A DNA stretch of 64,000 nt from Ponticaulis koreensis DSM 19734 (GTDB lineage: Bacteria; Pseudomonadota; Alphaproteobacteria; Caulobacterales; Hyphomonadaceae). This document shows, in pieces, positions 42,160-51,367 of the stretch; positions within the stretch are counted from its first letter, which is position 1, and each line of letters opens with the position of its first letter. The stretch spans positions 1-64,000 of the forward strand of contig NZ_ATVJ01000001.1 in NCBI RefSeq assembly GCF_000420665.1. Reading direction: 5' to 3'. The translations under genes were made by a program, and so were the position numbers. The notes below the pieces were generated by a model. That model was not told where the DNA came from. It saw nothing but the letters and a program-made list of their open reading frames with translations, and searched no databases.

Positions 42160-43118
42160 TGAGCAAGCCTGTTCTGGTCGGCGATGTTGGCGGCACGAAG
42201 ATCCGCCTGGCACTCGCGTCATCCTCTTTAGGGCATGTCCAGCTGCACAATATCAAAGTGTATGACGATCCGACCATTCCGAGCTTTGAAGACGCCATTG
42301 AAGACTATCTCAGCTCAAGTGATGTGAAGCCCAAATCTGCGCTGTTTGCGCTGGCAGGCCCAATCGCTGACGATGGCTCGATCAAGCTGACCAACCGCAC
42401 ATGGCCTCGCGTCGTCCCATCTGTCATCCAGTCTCGTTTCCTTATCGACAGCGCTACAATCGTGAACGACTTTGCCGCTATGGCTCGCGCCATTCCGGAA
42501 ATCCCAAACGACAGTTTTGAAACGGTGATTGAGAGCCATTTCAGCCCGGAAGGTCCGATCCTCGTGACCGGCCCCGGCACCGGACACGGCGTCTCCACAC
42601 TTATCCAGTCTGTCACCGGCGGATGGCACGTCATGACGGGTGAAGGCGGGCACTCTGCCTTTGCGCCGCGTAACATGCGCGAAGCCGCCATCCGCGACGT
42701 GATCGCACGCACTTATAATTACGTCTCCGTGGAAATGATCGTCTCCGGTCGCTGGCTCATGCCTGTTTATGAAGCCATTTGCGAACTGGAACGCGTCACA
42801 CCGGAAGACCTCTCACCGCAGAACATTCTGGACCGCGCGGATGCAGGCGACAAAGTCTGCGTGGAAGTCTGCAAGTTCCGCGCAAACGCCCTGATGGGCG
42901 CGGTGGGAGACGCCGCTCTGATCACAGGCGCACATGCCGGCGTTGTGCTGACCGGCGGTGTCGCAGAACGTATGGTGAAATGGCTACGCACCACGGAAGC
43001 CAGCGATCGCTTCCTTGAACGCGGCCCCATGTCACCCTTCCTTGCACACACACCTGTCAGCGTGCTGATGCATGATGAGGCTCCGCTTATCGGGGCCGCA
43101 GCGCTCGCTCTGGAATAG
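42159..43118 (+). CDS. glk: Glucokinase
   Basis: The 319-residue protein has the ATP-binding LVGDVGGTKIRLALA at the N-terminus, LFALAGPIADDGSIKLTNRT and TGPGTGHGVSTLIQ, and the C-terminal VVLTGGVAERM of the E. coli-type Glk family. It phosphorylates glucose to feed zwf. Its ATG overlaps the edd TGA, so translational coupling is likely. Confidence 0.95.
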   Translation: MSKPVLVGDVGGTKIRLALASSSLGHVQLHNIKVYDDPTIPSFEDAIEDYLSSSDVKPKSALFALAGPIADDGSIKLTNRTWPRVVPSVIQSRFLIDSATIVNDFAAMARAIPEIPNDSFETVIESHFSPEGPILVTGPGTGHGVSTLIQSVTGGWHVMTGEGGHSAFAPRNMREAAIRDVIARTYNYVSVEMIVSGRWLMPVYEAICELERVTPEDLSPQNILDRADAGDKVCVEVCKFRANALMGAVGDAALITGAHAGVVLTGGVAERMVKWLRTTEASDRFLERGPMSPFLAHTPVSVLMHDEAPLIGAAALALE

Positions 43119-43128
43119 GACTTTACCC

Positions 43129-43767
43129 ATGACGACCATCAGCCCCGCTACAATCGAGCGCATGCGCACCTGCCGGATCATTCCGGTTATCACGATTAAA
43201 AGCCTTGATCAGGCGCTGCCTCTGGCAAACGCGCTAATTGCCGGTGGCGCCGATGTTCTGGAAGTCACGCTGCGCACAGACTGCGCGCTTGAGGCGATCA
43301 AGCAGATGGCGGATGCAAAACTTGAAGCGTTTGTCGGCGCGGGCACGATCACGCGCCCGTCTGATGTCGATGCTGCGGCAAAAGCTGGCGCCGAATTCCT
43401 CGTCACTCCGGGCACGACAGAAGAGTTACGCACGGCACTCAAAGCCTATGATGGCGCCGTCTTCCCGGGCGCCGCAACAGTCTCTGAAGCGCTGAAGCTG
43501 CGTGATGAAGGCTTTGCCGTGCAGAAGTTCTTCCCGGCTGAAGCCGCTGGCGGCGCGCCGTTTCTTAAGTCCATCGCCGCGCCTCTGCCGGATATCCGGT
43601 TCATGCCGACAGGCGGGGTCAGCCCGAAGAATGCGCCCGGCTATCTCTCACTGCCGAACGTCATCGCTGTTGGCGGCTCATGGATCGTTCCGAACGATCT
43701 CATCGAGGCTGGCAAATGGGATGAGATCACCGCGCTCACGCAGGCCTCACGCGACGCGCTGGCTTAG
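43129..43767 (+). CDS. eda: KDPG/KHG aldolase
   Basis: From ATG 43129 (AGGA about 9 nt upstream) the enzyme is 212 residues. It has the catalytic Glu region (GADVLEVTLRTDCALEAI), the Schiff-base Lys in VQKFFPAEAAGG and the phosphate-binding PTGGVSPKN. It cleaves KDPG to pyruvate and glyceraldehyde 3-phosphate. It begins 10 nt after glk and ends the Entner-Doudoroff operon. Confidence 0.96.
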   Translation: MTTISPATIERMRTCRIIPVITIKSLDQALPLANALIAGGADVLEVTLRTDCALEAIKQMADAKLEAFVGAGTITRPSDVDAAAKAGAEFLVTPGTTEELRTALKAYDGAVFPGAATVSEALKLRDEGFAVQKFFPAEAAGGAPFLKSIAAPLPDIRFMPTGGVSPKNAPGYLSLPNVIAVGGSWIVPNDLIEAGKWDEITALTQASRDALA

Positions 43768-43775
43768 GCGACCGG

Positions 43776-44015
43776 CTACATCCCTGTTCCGGTCGAGACG
43801 ACCAGAAACACCAGAATCCGGATCATCGCTGTCGCCGCGCCCGTTACCCAGATGCGGCGAAAGAAGATCAGACCGAACACCACGCCCAGAAAGGCGCAGC
43901 CAATCGATACGGCCCAGAAGCCCTGAAGATTGAACACGCCAAGCGCCAGCCAGAAAAAGACTGACAGGCCGAATGATACGATAAGCGCGAGCGCCGAGTG
44001 CTTGAGTAGCGGCAT
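43776..44015 (-). CDS. Small membrane protein (79 aa)
   Basis: Two or three hydrophobic helices occupy most of the protein (LALIVSFGLSVFFWLALGVF, FWAVSIGCAFLGVVFGLIFF, IRILVFLVVSTGTGM). It is convergent with eda, 8 nt apart. No family is recognised; the composition supports an inner-membrane protein rather than chance. Confidence 0.6.
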   Translation of the reverse strand: MPLLKHSALALIVSFGLSVFFWLALGVFNLQGFWAVSIGCAFLGVVFGLIFFRRIWVTGAATAMIRILVFLVVSTGTGM

Positions 44016-44143
44016 GGATAAGCTCCGTTTCAGCTTACATCATGCCGTGTCGGCCGCTCACATGCGAGAGGCCGATCTGACGCAGGGCTACTTGTATCTG
44101 AAAACACAGTTTGATTTCTTGAAGGCAGACCTGAGGAGACCTT

Positions 44144-44728
44144 ATGGAAATCAGAACTCTAAAGGGGCCGGACGAGATCATTCCGGCGATCCCGCATATT
44201 GCGCGCCTGCGCCTGACTGTCTTCCATGAATGGCCCTACCTCTATGACGGCACAATGGAAGAAGAAGAGGTCTATCTGAAGCATTTTGCCCAATCGGAAT
44301 TTGCCTGCGTCGGCCTTGCCGAACATGAGGGACAAGTCGTCGGCGCGACCACGGCCGAACCCTTCAAAGACACCCATACCGATTTCCGCGCCCCGTTCGA
44401 CAAGGCGGGCATCGATACAAGCAAAATCTTCTATTTCGGAGAGTCTGTTCTGCTGCCGGAGTATCGTGGGCACGGTGTCGGACATGCTTTCTTTGATATC
44501 CGCGAGGCCGCTGCCTGGGCATGGGGCGCCGACAAAACAGCCTTCTGTGCAGTTCAGAGACCGGACGCACATCCGCTAAAACCAGACGATTATCGACCAC
44601 TGGATGCATTCTGGCAAAGTCGCGGATATGAACGACGGAACGACCTTGTGTGTGCGTTCAAATGGAAGGACCGGGGCGACCAGGCGCAAACAGAGAAAAA
44701 CCTGACATTCTGGCTACACGAGCTTTAG
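44144..44728 (+). CDS. GNAT-family N-acetyltransferase
   Basis: The 194-residue protein has the acetyl-CoA-binding motif around GESVLLPEYRGHGVGHAFFD and lies behind a good GGAGA site. The flanking EIRTLKGPDEIIPAIPHIAR start is typical of GNATs. The substrate is unknown. It is a single gene upstream of nnr. Confidence 0.85.
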   Translation: MEIRTLKGPDEIIPAIPHIARLRLTVFHEWPYLYDGTMEEEEVYLKHFAQSEFACVGLAEHEGQVVGATTAEPFKDTHTDFRAPFDKAGIDTSKIFYFGESVLLPEYRGHGVGHAFFDIREAAAWAWGADKTAFCAVQRPDAHPLKPDDYRPLDAFWQSRGYERRNDLVCAFKWKDRGDQAQTEKNLTFWLHEL

Positions 44729-44800
44729 TCGGAATTCACAGGAATAAGCGCAGCGCCCCACCCGCAGCCTTGCAAGCTGCTCTGTGGAGGATACGCTGAC

Positions 44801-46324
44801 ATGATGAACCGACATTCGCCCCTGCTAAACGCCCTGTTGTCGCCTGCCCAGATGGGGCATGCAGACCAGATGACCATTGAAGCCGGCACGCCCGGCATCG
44901 AACTTATGGAGCGCGCCGGTCGTGCCATTTTCGACCGCGTTCTCACGGCCTATCCGGATGCTGAAACAATCCATGTGCTTTGTGGCCCGGGAAACAATGG
45001 CGGCGACGGATTTGTCGTTGCCGAACTTCTGCGTCAGGCGGGGCGCACTGTGCGCCTCTCTACGCTGGGCTCTCCGGATGATCTGAAAGGCGATGCCGCC
45101 CTCGCTTTTCGCCAGTGGCGCGGTGAGACCATCGCGCTTCATCCTGCTGACCTCAAAGAGGCCGATCTGCTGATTGATTCCGTATTTGGCGCAGGACTGG
45201 ACAGGCCGGCTGAAGGCACCGCTGCGGCTTACATTATTGCGATGAACCATTCCGGCGCGCCGATCCTCTCTGTTGATCTGCCAAGCGGTGTGTGCGGCGC
45301 AACGGGCCGCGTGGGCCGCGACAGCGTACACGCCGATGAGACCGTCACCTTCTTCCGAAAGAAGCCGGGCCATCTTCTGAACCCTGGCAAGGCCCATTGC
45401 GGCAGTATTACCGTCGCCGACATCGGCATTAGTGACGAGACGCTGGAGAAGCTTGGCGTGACCTCTTACGAAAACGCACCGGGTCTCTGGCAGGCGCACT
45501 GGCCGGGCTATTGTGAGAACGTCAACAAATACACGCGCGGCCATGCCATGGTCGTCTCCGGCGGGGCGCTTTCAACTGGCGCATCACGACTCTCAGCCGT
45601 GAATGCCCTTCGTACAGGCGCTGGCCTTGTCTCGCTAGTCGGCTCACCGGACGCGCTCATGGTCCATGCCGCGCATGTGACATCCGTCATGCTGAAGCCT
45701 GCATCCACGCCGCAGGAACTGAAAGAGCTATTGTCTGACGTTCGCGTCTCTGCCGCTGCTATCGGTCCGGCGCTTGGCACGGATGCCGAGGCACGCAAGC
45801 TGGTCGATATCGCCCTCTCCTGCCCGCCAGCCCTGACGTTGGACGCAGATGTCTTCACGCTGTTTTCAGATGATCCTCCAGCCTTGTTTGACTGGCTGAA
45901 GCATCGTGATCGCACATGTGTGCTCACGCCTCATGTCGGCGAGTTCAAGCGTCTGTTCGGTGCGATCCCACAAGATAGCAACCGTCTGGATGCGGCCCGT
46001 GAAGCTGCAGCACTCTCAGGCGGCGTAGTCGTACTGAAGGGATCGGACACGATCATCGCTGAGCCGGGCGGACGCGCTGCAATCAATTCAAATGCGCCGC
46101 CATGGCTCGCAACAGCGGGTTCCGGCGACGTACTGACCGGCATTATCACCGGCCTGATGGCACAGGGCATGCCCGCCTTCGAAGCGGCGTGCGCCGGCGT
46201 CTGGCTTCATGGTGAAGCGGGCAATCGCTGCGGACCTTACCTCATCGCTGACGATCTGGAATCAGGCCTCGCCGAAGTTCTGGAAGAAGACAGCCATGAC
46301 TGGTCTATGTCAGACGACGAATAA
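44801..46324 (+). CDS. nnr: Bifunctional NAD(P)H-hydrate epimerase / ADP-dependent dehydratase
   Basis: The 507-residue fusion has an N-terminal YjeF-N epimerase (GPGNNGGDGFVVAELLRQAG near residue 65, with the GLDRPAEGT region) and a C-terminal YjeF-C kinase-like dehydratase (VLKGSDTIIAEPGG, then WLATAGSGDVLTGIITGL). It repairs damaged NAD(P)HX. Both halves appear intact. Confidence 0.95.
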   Translation: MMNRHSPLLNALLSPAQMGHADQMTIEAGTPGIELMERAGRAIFDRVLTAYPDAETIHVLCGPGNNGGDGFVVAELLRQAGRTVRLSTLGSPDDLKGDAALAFRQWRGETIALHPADLKEADLLIDSVFGAGLDRPAEGTAAAYIIAMNHSGAPILSVDLPSGVCGATGRVGRDSVHADETVTFFRKKPGHLLNPGKAHCGSITVADIGISDETLEKLGVTSYENAPGLWQAHWPGYCENVNKYTRGHAMVVSGGALSTGASRLSAVNALRTGAGLVSLVGSPDALMVHAAHVTSVMLKPASTPQELKELLSDVRVSAAAIGPALGTDAEARKLVDIALSCPPALTLDADVFTLFSDDPPALFDWLKHRDRTCVLTPHVGEFKRLFGAIPQDSNRLDAAREAAALSGGVVVLKGSDTIIAEPGGRAAINSNAPPWLATAGSGDVLTGIITGLMAQGMPAFEAACAGVWLHGEAGNRCGPYLIADDLESGLAEVLEEDSHDWSMSDDE

Positions 46325-46337
46325 CGCAGGCTGATAG

Positions 46338-46577
46338 ATGCGGCGCGGACTGGCACCAGATAGCGAATACTTCTTCGCGTTTCTGCCGCTCGCGCTGCTC
46401 ATCCCGCTTTATTTCGTCTTGCGAGCGCTACTCACGGGCCATTGGCGTCGGACGCGTATCAAGCCGCTCTTTGACGGCCGTTATGCGTATCTCATGCAGC
46501 GTAAATACTGGGGCACGGCGTTCATTGCCTGTCTGATATGGGCTGCAGGCGCCGTTATCTGGATTTCCAGCCAATAA
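46338..46577 (+). CDS. Small membrane protein (79 aa)
   Basis: It has two membrane helices (FFAFLPLALLIPLYFVLRAL and GTAFIACLIWAAGAVIWISS) separated by a basic cytoplasmic-like loop. It begins 13 nt after nnr and is followed immediately by a terminator, so it is the last gene of the nnr unit. Function unknown. Confidence 0.65.
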   Translation: MRRGLAPDSEYFFAFLPLALLIPLYFVLRALLTGHWRRTRIKPLFDGRYAYLMQRKYWGTAFIACLIWAAGAVIWISSQ

Positions 46578-46605
46578 AAAAACCTGGCCAATGAGCCAGG
46601 TTTTT
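46576..46605. terminator. Bidirectional intrinsic terminator
   Basis: A run of A, the stem ACCTGGC (46582-46588), loop caatga, stem GCCAGGT (46595-46601) and a run of T give a symmetric hairpin. It serves the plus-strand nnr unit and the convergent fcl gene. Confidence 0.9.
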
Positions 46606-46627
46606 CTGTTCTTGTTTTGAATTGCGC

Positions 46628-47581
46628 CTAGAGGCCGCGAATACTTTCACGGTTATCGAGGAACCATTGATAGGCGTTCTCGACACCGGCACGCAGAGAG
46701 TATTTCGGCTCCCAGCCAAGGCCTTTAAGGCGGTCAACCTGCATCAGTTTACGCGGCGTACCGTCAGGCTTGGAAAGATCGTGAACAATCTCGCCTTCAT
46801 AACCAACCACATCCATGATCAGCTTGGTGAGCTCCAGAATGGAGAGATCTTCGCCCGAACCGATATTGATGTGATCCGCACCAGAAAAGTTCTTCAGAAG
46901 GAAGATCATCGCATCCGCGCAGTCATCCACGTGAAGGAATTCACGCTTGGCACTGCCTGTACCCCAGATTTCGATGCTCTTCTGGCCGCTTTGCTTAGCG
47001 TCATACACTTTGCGGATGATCGCTGGCAGAACGTGGCTGTTCTTCAGATCGAAATTGTCATTCGGGCCGAACAGGTTCGTCGGCATGCCGGAGATATAAT
47101 CGCAGCCATACTCTTTGCGATACGCCTGACAGAGCTTGATGCCGGCAATTTTCGCAATCGCATACCACTCGTTCGTCGGCTCGAGCGGACCTGTCAGCAG
47201 AGCATCTTCCGGGATCGGCTGAGGCGCCATTTTCGGATAAATGCACGATGATCCGAGATAGACGAGTTTCTCGACGTCATTCTTGTAGGCCGAATGAATA
47301 AGGTTTGCCTCGATCATCAGGTTTTCGTAGATGAACTGCGCCGGATAGGTGTCGTTTGCGAGAATGCCGCCAACTTTGGCAGCCGTGACGAACACGACGT
47401 CCGGCTTGTTCGCCGCCATCCATTTTTCGACTTCGTCCTGACGGGTGAGATCCATGTCCGCACGTGATGCGGTCAGAATCTCTACGCCTTCTTCCTGCTC
47501 CAGTCGACGCACAGTCGCCGAGCCGACCATACCGCGATGGCCGGACACGAAAATTTTCTTACCCTTAAGGTCAAAACTCAT
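46628..47581 (-). CDS. fcl: GDP-L-fucose synthase
   Basis: The 317-residue short-chain dehydrogenase/epimerase has the Rossmann start IFVSGHRGMVGSATVRRL and the catalytic Tyr-x3-Lys in WYAIAKIAGIKLCQAYR. It converts the Gmd product to GDP-L-fucose. It starts 2 nt after gmd and ends beside the bidirectional terminator. Confidence 0.95.
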   Translation of the reverse strand: MSFDLKGKKIFVSGHRGMVGSATVRRLEQEEGVEILTASRADMDLTRQDEVEKWMAANKPDVVFVTAAKVGGILANDTYPAQFIYENLMIEANLIHSAYKNDVEKLVYLGSSCIYPKMAPQPIPEDALLTGPLEPTNEWYAIAKIAGIKLCQAYRKEYGCDYISGMPTNLFGPNDNFDLKNSHVLPAIIRKVYDAKQSGQKSIEIWGTGSAKREFLHVDDCADAMIFLLKNFSGADHINIGSGEDLSILELTKLIMDVVGYEGEIVHDLSKPDGTPRKLMQVDRLKGLGWEPKYSLRAGVENAYQWFLDNRESIRGL

Positions 47582-47583
47582 GA

Positions 47584-48702
47584 TCAGTTTTCCAGGCTGA
47601 CCGGAAGATCCAGACCGTGCTTTTTCAGCAGTATAGTACGCTGAGACGCCTTGTAGTCTTCTGCAACCATTTCAGCGCACATTTCTTGCGCTGTGATTTC
47701 CGGAACCCATCCGAGCTTCTCTTTAGCTTTTGTCGGATCGCCAAGCAGCGTCTCGACTTCAGCAGGACGGAAATAGCGTGGGTCGATGCGCATAATCACA
47801 TCACCAACCTTCACAGCCGGTGCTTTGTCGCCATCAACAGCCGTTACAGTTGCGATCTCGTCGACCCCTTCACCGGTGAATTCGATTGAAATGCCGAGTT
47901 CATTTGCCGACCATGTGATGAACTCGCGAACAGAATACTGAACACCTGTCGCGATGACGAAGTCTTCCGGCGCATCCTGCTGAAGCATCATCCACTGCAT
48001 GCGGACATAGTCTTTCGCATGCCCCCAGTCGCGCAGAGCGTCGATGTTACCCATGTGCAAACACGGCTCGAGGCCGAGCGCAACGTTTGCAAGACCACGT
48101 GTAATCTTACGCGTCACAAAAGTCTCACCGCGGCGCGGAGACTCGTGGTTAAACAGGATCCCGTTACACGCATACATGTCGTAAGATTCACGGTAATTTA
48201 CGGCGATCCAGTAAGCGTACTGCTTAGCAACGGCGTAAGGTGAACGCGGATAGAAAGGTGTCGTCTCTTTCTGCGGAATCTCTTGCACGAGGCCATACAG
48301 CTCGGAGGTAGATGCCTGATAGAAACGGCATGTCTTTTCCATGCCGAGGAAACGCAGTGCCTCGAGAATACGCAGTGTACCGATCGCATCAACGTCCGCT
48401 GTATATTCAGGGGCTTCAAAGCTGACCGCGACGTGTGACTGAGCGCCAAGATTATAAATCTCGTCAGGCTCGATATCTCGGATCAGGCGTGTCAGGTTCA
48501 GTGCATCGGCCAGATCGCCATAATGCAGCTTCATTTTTGGTGCTGGCGCGTGAGGATCTTCGTAAAGGTGATCAATACGAGCGGTATTAAACAGCGACGA
48601 ACGACGCTTGATACCGTGTACCTCATATCCTTTTTCCAACAGGAACTCAGCCAGATACGAGCCGTCCTGGCCAGTAATCCCGGTAATCAATGCTTTTTTC
48701 AT
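47584..48702 (-). CDS. gmd: GDP-mannose 4,6-dehydratase
   Basis: The 372-residue protein has [20 protein letters not shown], the Ser/Tyr/Lys catalytic set including [20 protein letters not shown], and the Gmd-specific [20 protein letters not shown]. It makes GDP-4-keto-6-deoxymannose for fucose synthesis. The 248-nt gap to galE contains no gene. Confidence 0.97.
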   Translation of the reverse strand: MKKALITGITGQDGSYLAEFLLEKGYEVHGIKRRSSLFNTARIDHLYEDPHAPAPKMKLHYGDLADALNLTRLIRDIEPDEIYNLGAQSHVAVSFEAPEYTADVDAIGTLRILEALRFLGMEKTCRFYQASTSELYGLVQEIPQKETTPFYPRSPYAVAKQYAYWIAVNYRESYDMYACNGILFNHESPRRGETFVTRKITRGLANVALGLEPCLHMGNIDALRDWGHAKDYVRMQWMMLQQDAPEDFVIATGVQYSVREFITWSANELGISIEFTGEGVDEIATVTAVDGDKAPAVKVGDVIMRIDPRYFRPAEVETLLGDPTKAKEKLGWVPEITAQEMCAEMVAEDYKASQRTILLKKHGLDLPVSLEN

Positions 48703-48950
48703 GTAATCCCCAATCGATACTCAGCGCCGAAATGTCCCGAATACTCAGAGTGCTAAACGCAAACCACAGGCGGGAAAGTCCACCCCTTTCGACAAGGGCA
48801 AACCTGCACAAATTCGGGCAAGAAACAAGCTGACAAACCCAAAAATTTCCTCTGAGTTTGGGTATATTCTGCAGGCGCACAAAAATTTCGCACTAGCTTT
48901 CATTTAACTTTCAAAGCCGGATGTGCCCGATCACGCAGATAAAATATAAA

Positions 48951-49934
48951 TCAGTTGCTCTGGCGCAAAGTTTTATGCCATCGCCACGCATCAGCCACGA
49001 TATTCTCAAGGCTGTACTCCGGCCTCCAGCCAAGCACCTCAAATGCTTTAGTATTGTCCGCAACCAGCATGGCGCTATCGCCGCTGCGACGCGGCCCTTC
49101 TGTCACGGGAAACGGTCGCCCTGTCACTTTATGAATTCCGTCCAGCAACTCTTTAATGGTTGTCCCGTCGCCCGTGCCGAGGTTGAACGCCCCACCCTTC
49201 GCACCGCCAAGCAAATAGTTCAGCGCCTTCACATGTGCGGCTGCGATATCGCAGACATGTATATAGTCGCGCACGCACGTCCCGTCACGGGTCTCATAAT
49301 CCGCCCCGTTTATCTGAAATCCGTTCCTCAAACCGAGCGCCGTATCGAACGCTAGCGGAATGATATGGGTCTCGGGCTCATGCCATTCACCAATGCGTGC
49401 TTCAGGATCAGCACCGGCTGCGTTGAAAAACCTAAGCGCCACAGAAGGAAAACCGGACAGCTCACGTAGGTCGTTCAGCACTTGCTCGATGATAAGCTTG
49501 GACCGCCCATAAGGATTAAGTGGCTTTTGAACGTGCGTTTCATCCATTGGCACATCATGGGGCTCACCATAAGTCGCGCAGGTGGATGAAAACACAAAGG
49601 CCTGAACGCCGGCATCTTTCGCCGCCGCGATCAGATTGATCGCTCCCGATACATTATTCTCATGAAACGACAGCGGGTCCTTCATCGATTCACCGACTTC
49701 GATCAGACCCGCGAAATGCATCACACCAATTGGATTGTAGGTATCGAAAGCCGCATCGAGATCGACGCGGCTACGGATATCGCCTTCTACGCAAGGGCCC
49801 CATTGCACAAAGGCTTTGTGACCATTGGAAAAGTTGTCGAACACCACTGGGGTATAGCCCGCCTGTTTCAGAGCAAGACAGGCATGAGATCCGATATATC
49901 CGGCTCCACCAGCCACCAGAACGGTTTGCGACAT
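48951..49934 (-). CDS. galE: UDP-glucose 4-epimerase
   Basis: The 327-residue SDR enzyme has LVAGGAGYIGSHACLALKQA, the catalytic NPYGRSKLIIEQ, and the C-terminal RRSGDSAMLVADNTKAFEVL. It interconverts UDP-glucose and UDP-galactose for surface glycans. It stands on the same strand as gmd-fcl but 249 nt away, so it may be a separate unit. Confidence 0.95.
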   Translation of the reverse strand: MSQTVLVAGGAGYIGSHACLALKQAGYTPVVFDNFSNGHKAFVQWGPCVEGDIRSRVDLDAAFDTYNPIGVMHFAGLIEVGESMKDPLSFHENNVSGAINLIAAAKDAGVQAFVFSSTCATYGEPHDVPMDETHVQKPLNPYGRSKLIIEQVLNDLRELSGFPSVALRFFNAAGADPEARIGEWHEPETHIIPLAFDTALGLRNGFQINGADYETRDGTCVRDYIHVCDIAAAHVKALNYLLGGAKGGAFNLGTGDGTTIKELLDGIHKVTGRPFPVTEGPRRSGDSAMLVADNTKAFEVLGWRPEYSLENIVADAWRWHKTLRQSN

Positions 49935-50070
49935 ACTTTAGGCCCCTTCGGGGATCTTCCAGTTTCAGATTATTAGAGCACTCTTACGATATTTCCGTAG
50001 TCAGGCCAGACCCGAAATGCCTTCAATACCAATGTGATGGCAGCAATCATTGTCAGTTTTCAAGAAGAGA

Positions 50071-50147
50071 TGGTGGTTCGGGGGAGACTTGAACTCCCGA
50101 CCTCGCGATTATGAGTCGCGCGCTCTAACCAGCTGAGCTACCGAACC
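50071..50147 (-). tRNA. tRNA with CAT anticodon (probably elongator tRNA-Met)
   Basis: The minus strand folds as acceptor GGTTCGG/CCGAACC with encoded CCA, D arm GCTCAGCTGGTTAGAGC, anticodon stem CGCGA/TCGCG around ctCATaa, and T arm GGGAG-ttcaagt-CTCCC. The CAT anticodon fits tRNA-Met or lysidine-modified tRNA-Ile; elongator Met is favoured. It is not an initiator, which would have three GC pairs below the anticodon loop. Confidence 0.95.
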
Positions 50148-50544
50148 AAACCGATGAATGAGCGCCGCTATATACGCGGGCAATTCCCATCCGACAAGCA
50201 TAGAATGCAAGTTTTCTCGCCATTTTCAGGGCCACAATTACGACGGCTGACATTGCGGTGACAAATTGCGTAATCGCACCCGGTCAGATTAGCGAAAGCG
50301 GCGCCCTCACAAGGTGACGTTTATGCAACATTTCGTATAAAATGAGCAAATCCTGCCCCATATGGACAGAATTCTGCCATTCTGCATACAGATCATCCAA
50401 TTCTGCACAATTCAGAGCAAATCAGCACTTGCCAAAGGCAGTTTCTTTCTGTTTATACCGTTTTTTAGAAAAAGACTTGCATAAAGCGCATCAAAAAAAC
50501 CATTGAGTGCAATGCGAGGGACGTTTTTGAGCGGCGAGGGAAAA
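50148..50544. other. Intergenic region between tRNA and Lrp gene
   Basis: This is a 397-bp non-coding stretch. It should contain the promoters of the minus-strand tRNA and the plus-strand Lrp-type gene; near 50340-50420 four related gcaaatcctgc / ttctgcatac-like short motifs recur (attctgc, ttctgca, ttctgcaca). These could be autoregulatory half-sites, but no consensus is assigned. Confidence 0.45.
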
Positions 50545-51048
50545 ATGTTGTCTGTTGAACTGGATCAAATTGATAAGAACATTCTTGAACTGGTTCAGAA
50601 TGATGCGAGCCTGTCCGTCGCGGACATCGCTGAAAAGGTTGGCCTCTCTTCTTCACCATGCTGGCGCCGCATCAAACGGATGGAAGAGCAAGGCGTCATC
50701 CAACGCCGCGTGACGGTTCTCGACCGCAATGCACTGGGGCTGAACTTCGAAGTCGTCGCTTCGGTCAAACTTCAGCTCCCGAACCGTGAGAACCTCGAAC
50801 AATTTGAGAAAGCCATTGAAGGCTGGCCAGAAGTTGTAGAATGCATGACCGTAACAGGCGCTGTGGACTACATTATCCGCGTTCTGACGCTCGACATGCA
50901 CGCTTATGACGACTTCCTGCGCGACAAGCTTCTGTCACTCGGCCTGGTGTCAGATGTTCAGTCCCGCATCATCGTACGTGTCTCCAAACGAACCACAGCT
51001 GTTCCGCTATCGCTCGTTGAAGACGCACCGGCTTCCGGTTCAAAGTAA
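50545..51048 (+). CDS. Lrp/AsnC-family transcriptional regulator
   Basis: From ATG 50545 (GAGGG about 5 nt upstream) the protein is 167 residues. The N-terminal HTH is SVADIAEKVGLSSSPCWRRI, followed by MEEQGVIQRRVTVLDRNALG, then the RAM ligand-binding domain (EVVECMTVTGAVDYIIRVLT). Longer starts at TTG 50503 or ATG 50512 are possible. It probably senses an amino acid. It is not linked to the valine operon, which has its own LysR gene. Confidence 0.94.
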   Translation: MLSVELDQIDKNILELVQNDASLSVADIAEKVGLSSSPCWRRIKRMEEQGVIQRRVTVLDRNALGLNFEVVASVKLQLPNRENLEQFEKAIEGWPEVVECMTVTGAVDYIIRVLTLDMHAYDDFLRDKLLSLGLVSDVQSRIIVRVSKRTTAVPLSLVEDAPASGSK

Positions 51049-51330
51049 GCCGTCACCGTCTACGGCAAACCCGACATTCTGCACGCCCGCACTGCGCGAC
51101 TGATCCACTGAGTGAATAACCAGCTGGTTTCGCGCCTGCGGGTGCGCCTGGACAATCACGCTGATATCCGGATTTTCCGCCACGGCCCGTTCAACGCGGG
51201 CGCAAATGCCCTTAATATCGGTCAGGCAATAACCGTTATTCCAGAGCGAATAGACATAACTCGCAAACTGTGCAGGCTCCTGTATTGGTCTTGCTCTTGC
51301 CTCATAGCCGACATGATCGGCGGCAAAAGC
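51040..51330 (-). pseudogene. ExbD/TolR-like C-terminal fragment
   Basis: Antisense to the space after the Lrp gene, a frame of 97 codons contains VERAVAENPDISVIVQAHPQ then ARNQLVIHSVDQSRSAGVQN and VGFAVDG, the pattern of the C-terminal periplasmic domain of ExbD/TolR (a D/H-P/A-x-A-x3-L, then AGV-x-N/x-V-x-F). It has no start codon and overlaps the Lrp 3' end by 9 nt. It lacks the N-terminal membrane helix of ExbD, so it is read as a remnant. Chance resemblance is possible. Confidence 0.45.
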
Positions 51331-51367
51331 TCAGACATACAAAAGCATAAGGTCACGGGGACGACGC

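Noticed and set aside
40279-42222. A 647-codon open frame antisense to edd
   Set aside because: It is Arg/His-rich, mirrors the edd coding frame, has no domain and no ribosome site. Long antisense frames are common opposite GC-rich genes.
43768-43798. Hairpin CGACCGG/CCGGTCG after eda as a terminator
   Set aside because: It has a 14-base loop, no T tract and overlaps the coding end of the convergent gene.
50071-50147. Initiator tRNA or integration site at the tRNA gene
   Set aside because: The anticodon stem lacks the initiator GC pairs, and no duplicated 3' tRNA segment or integrase gene is nearby.
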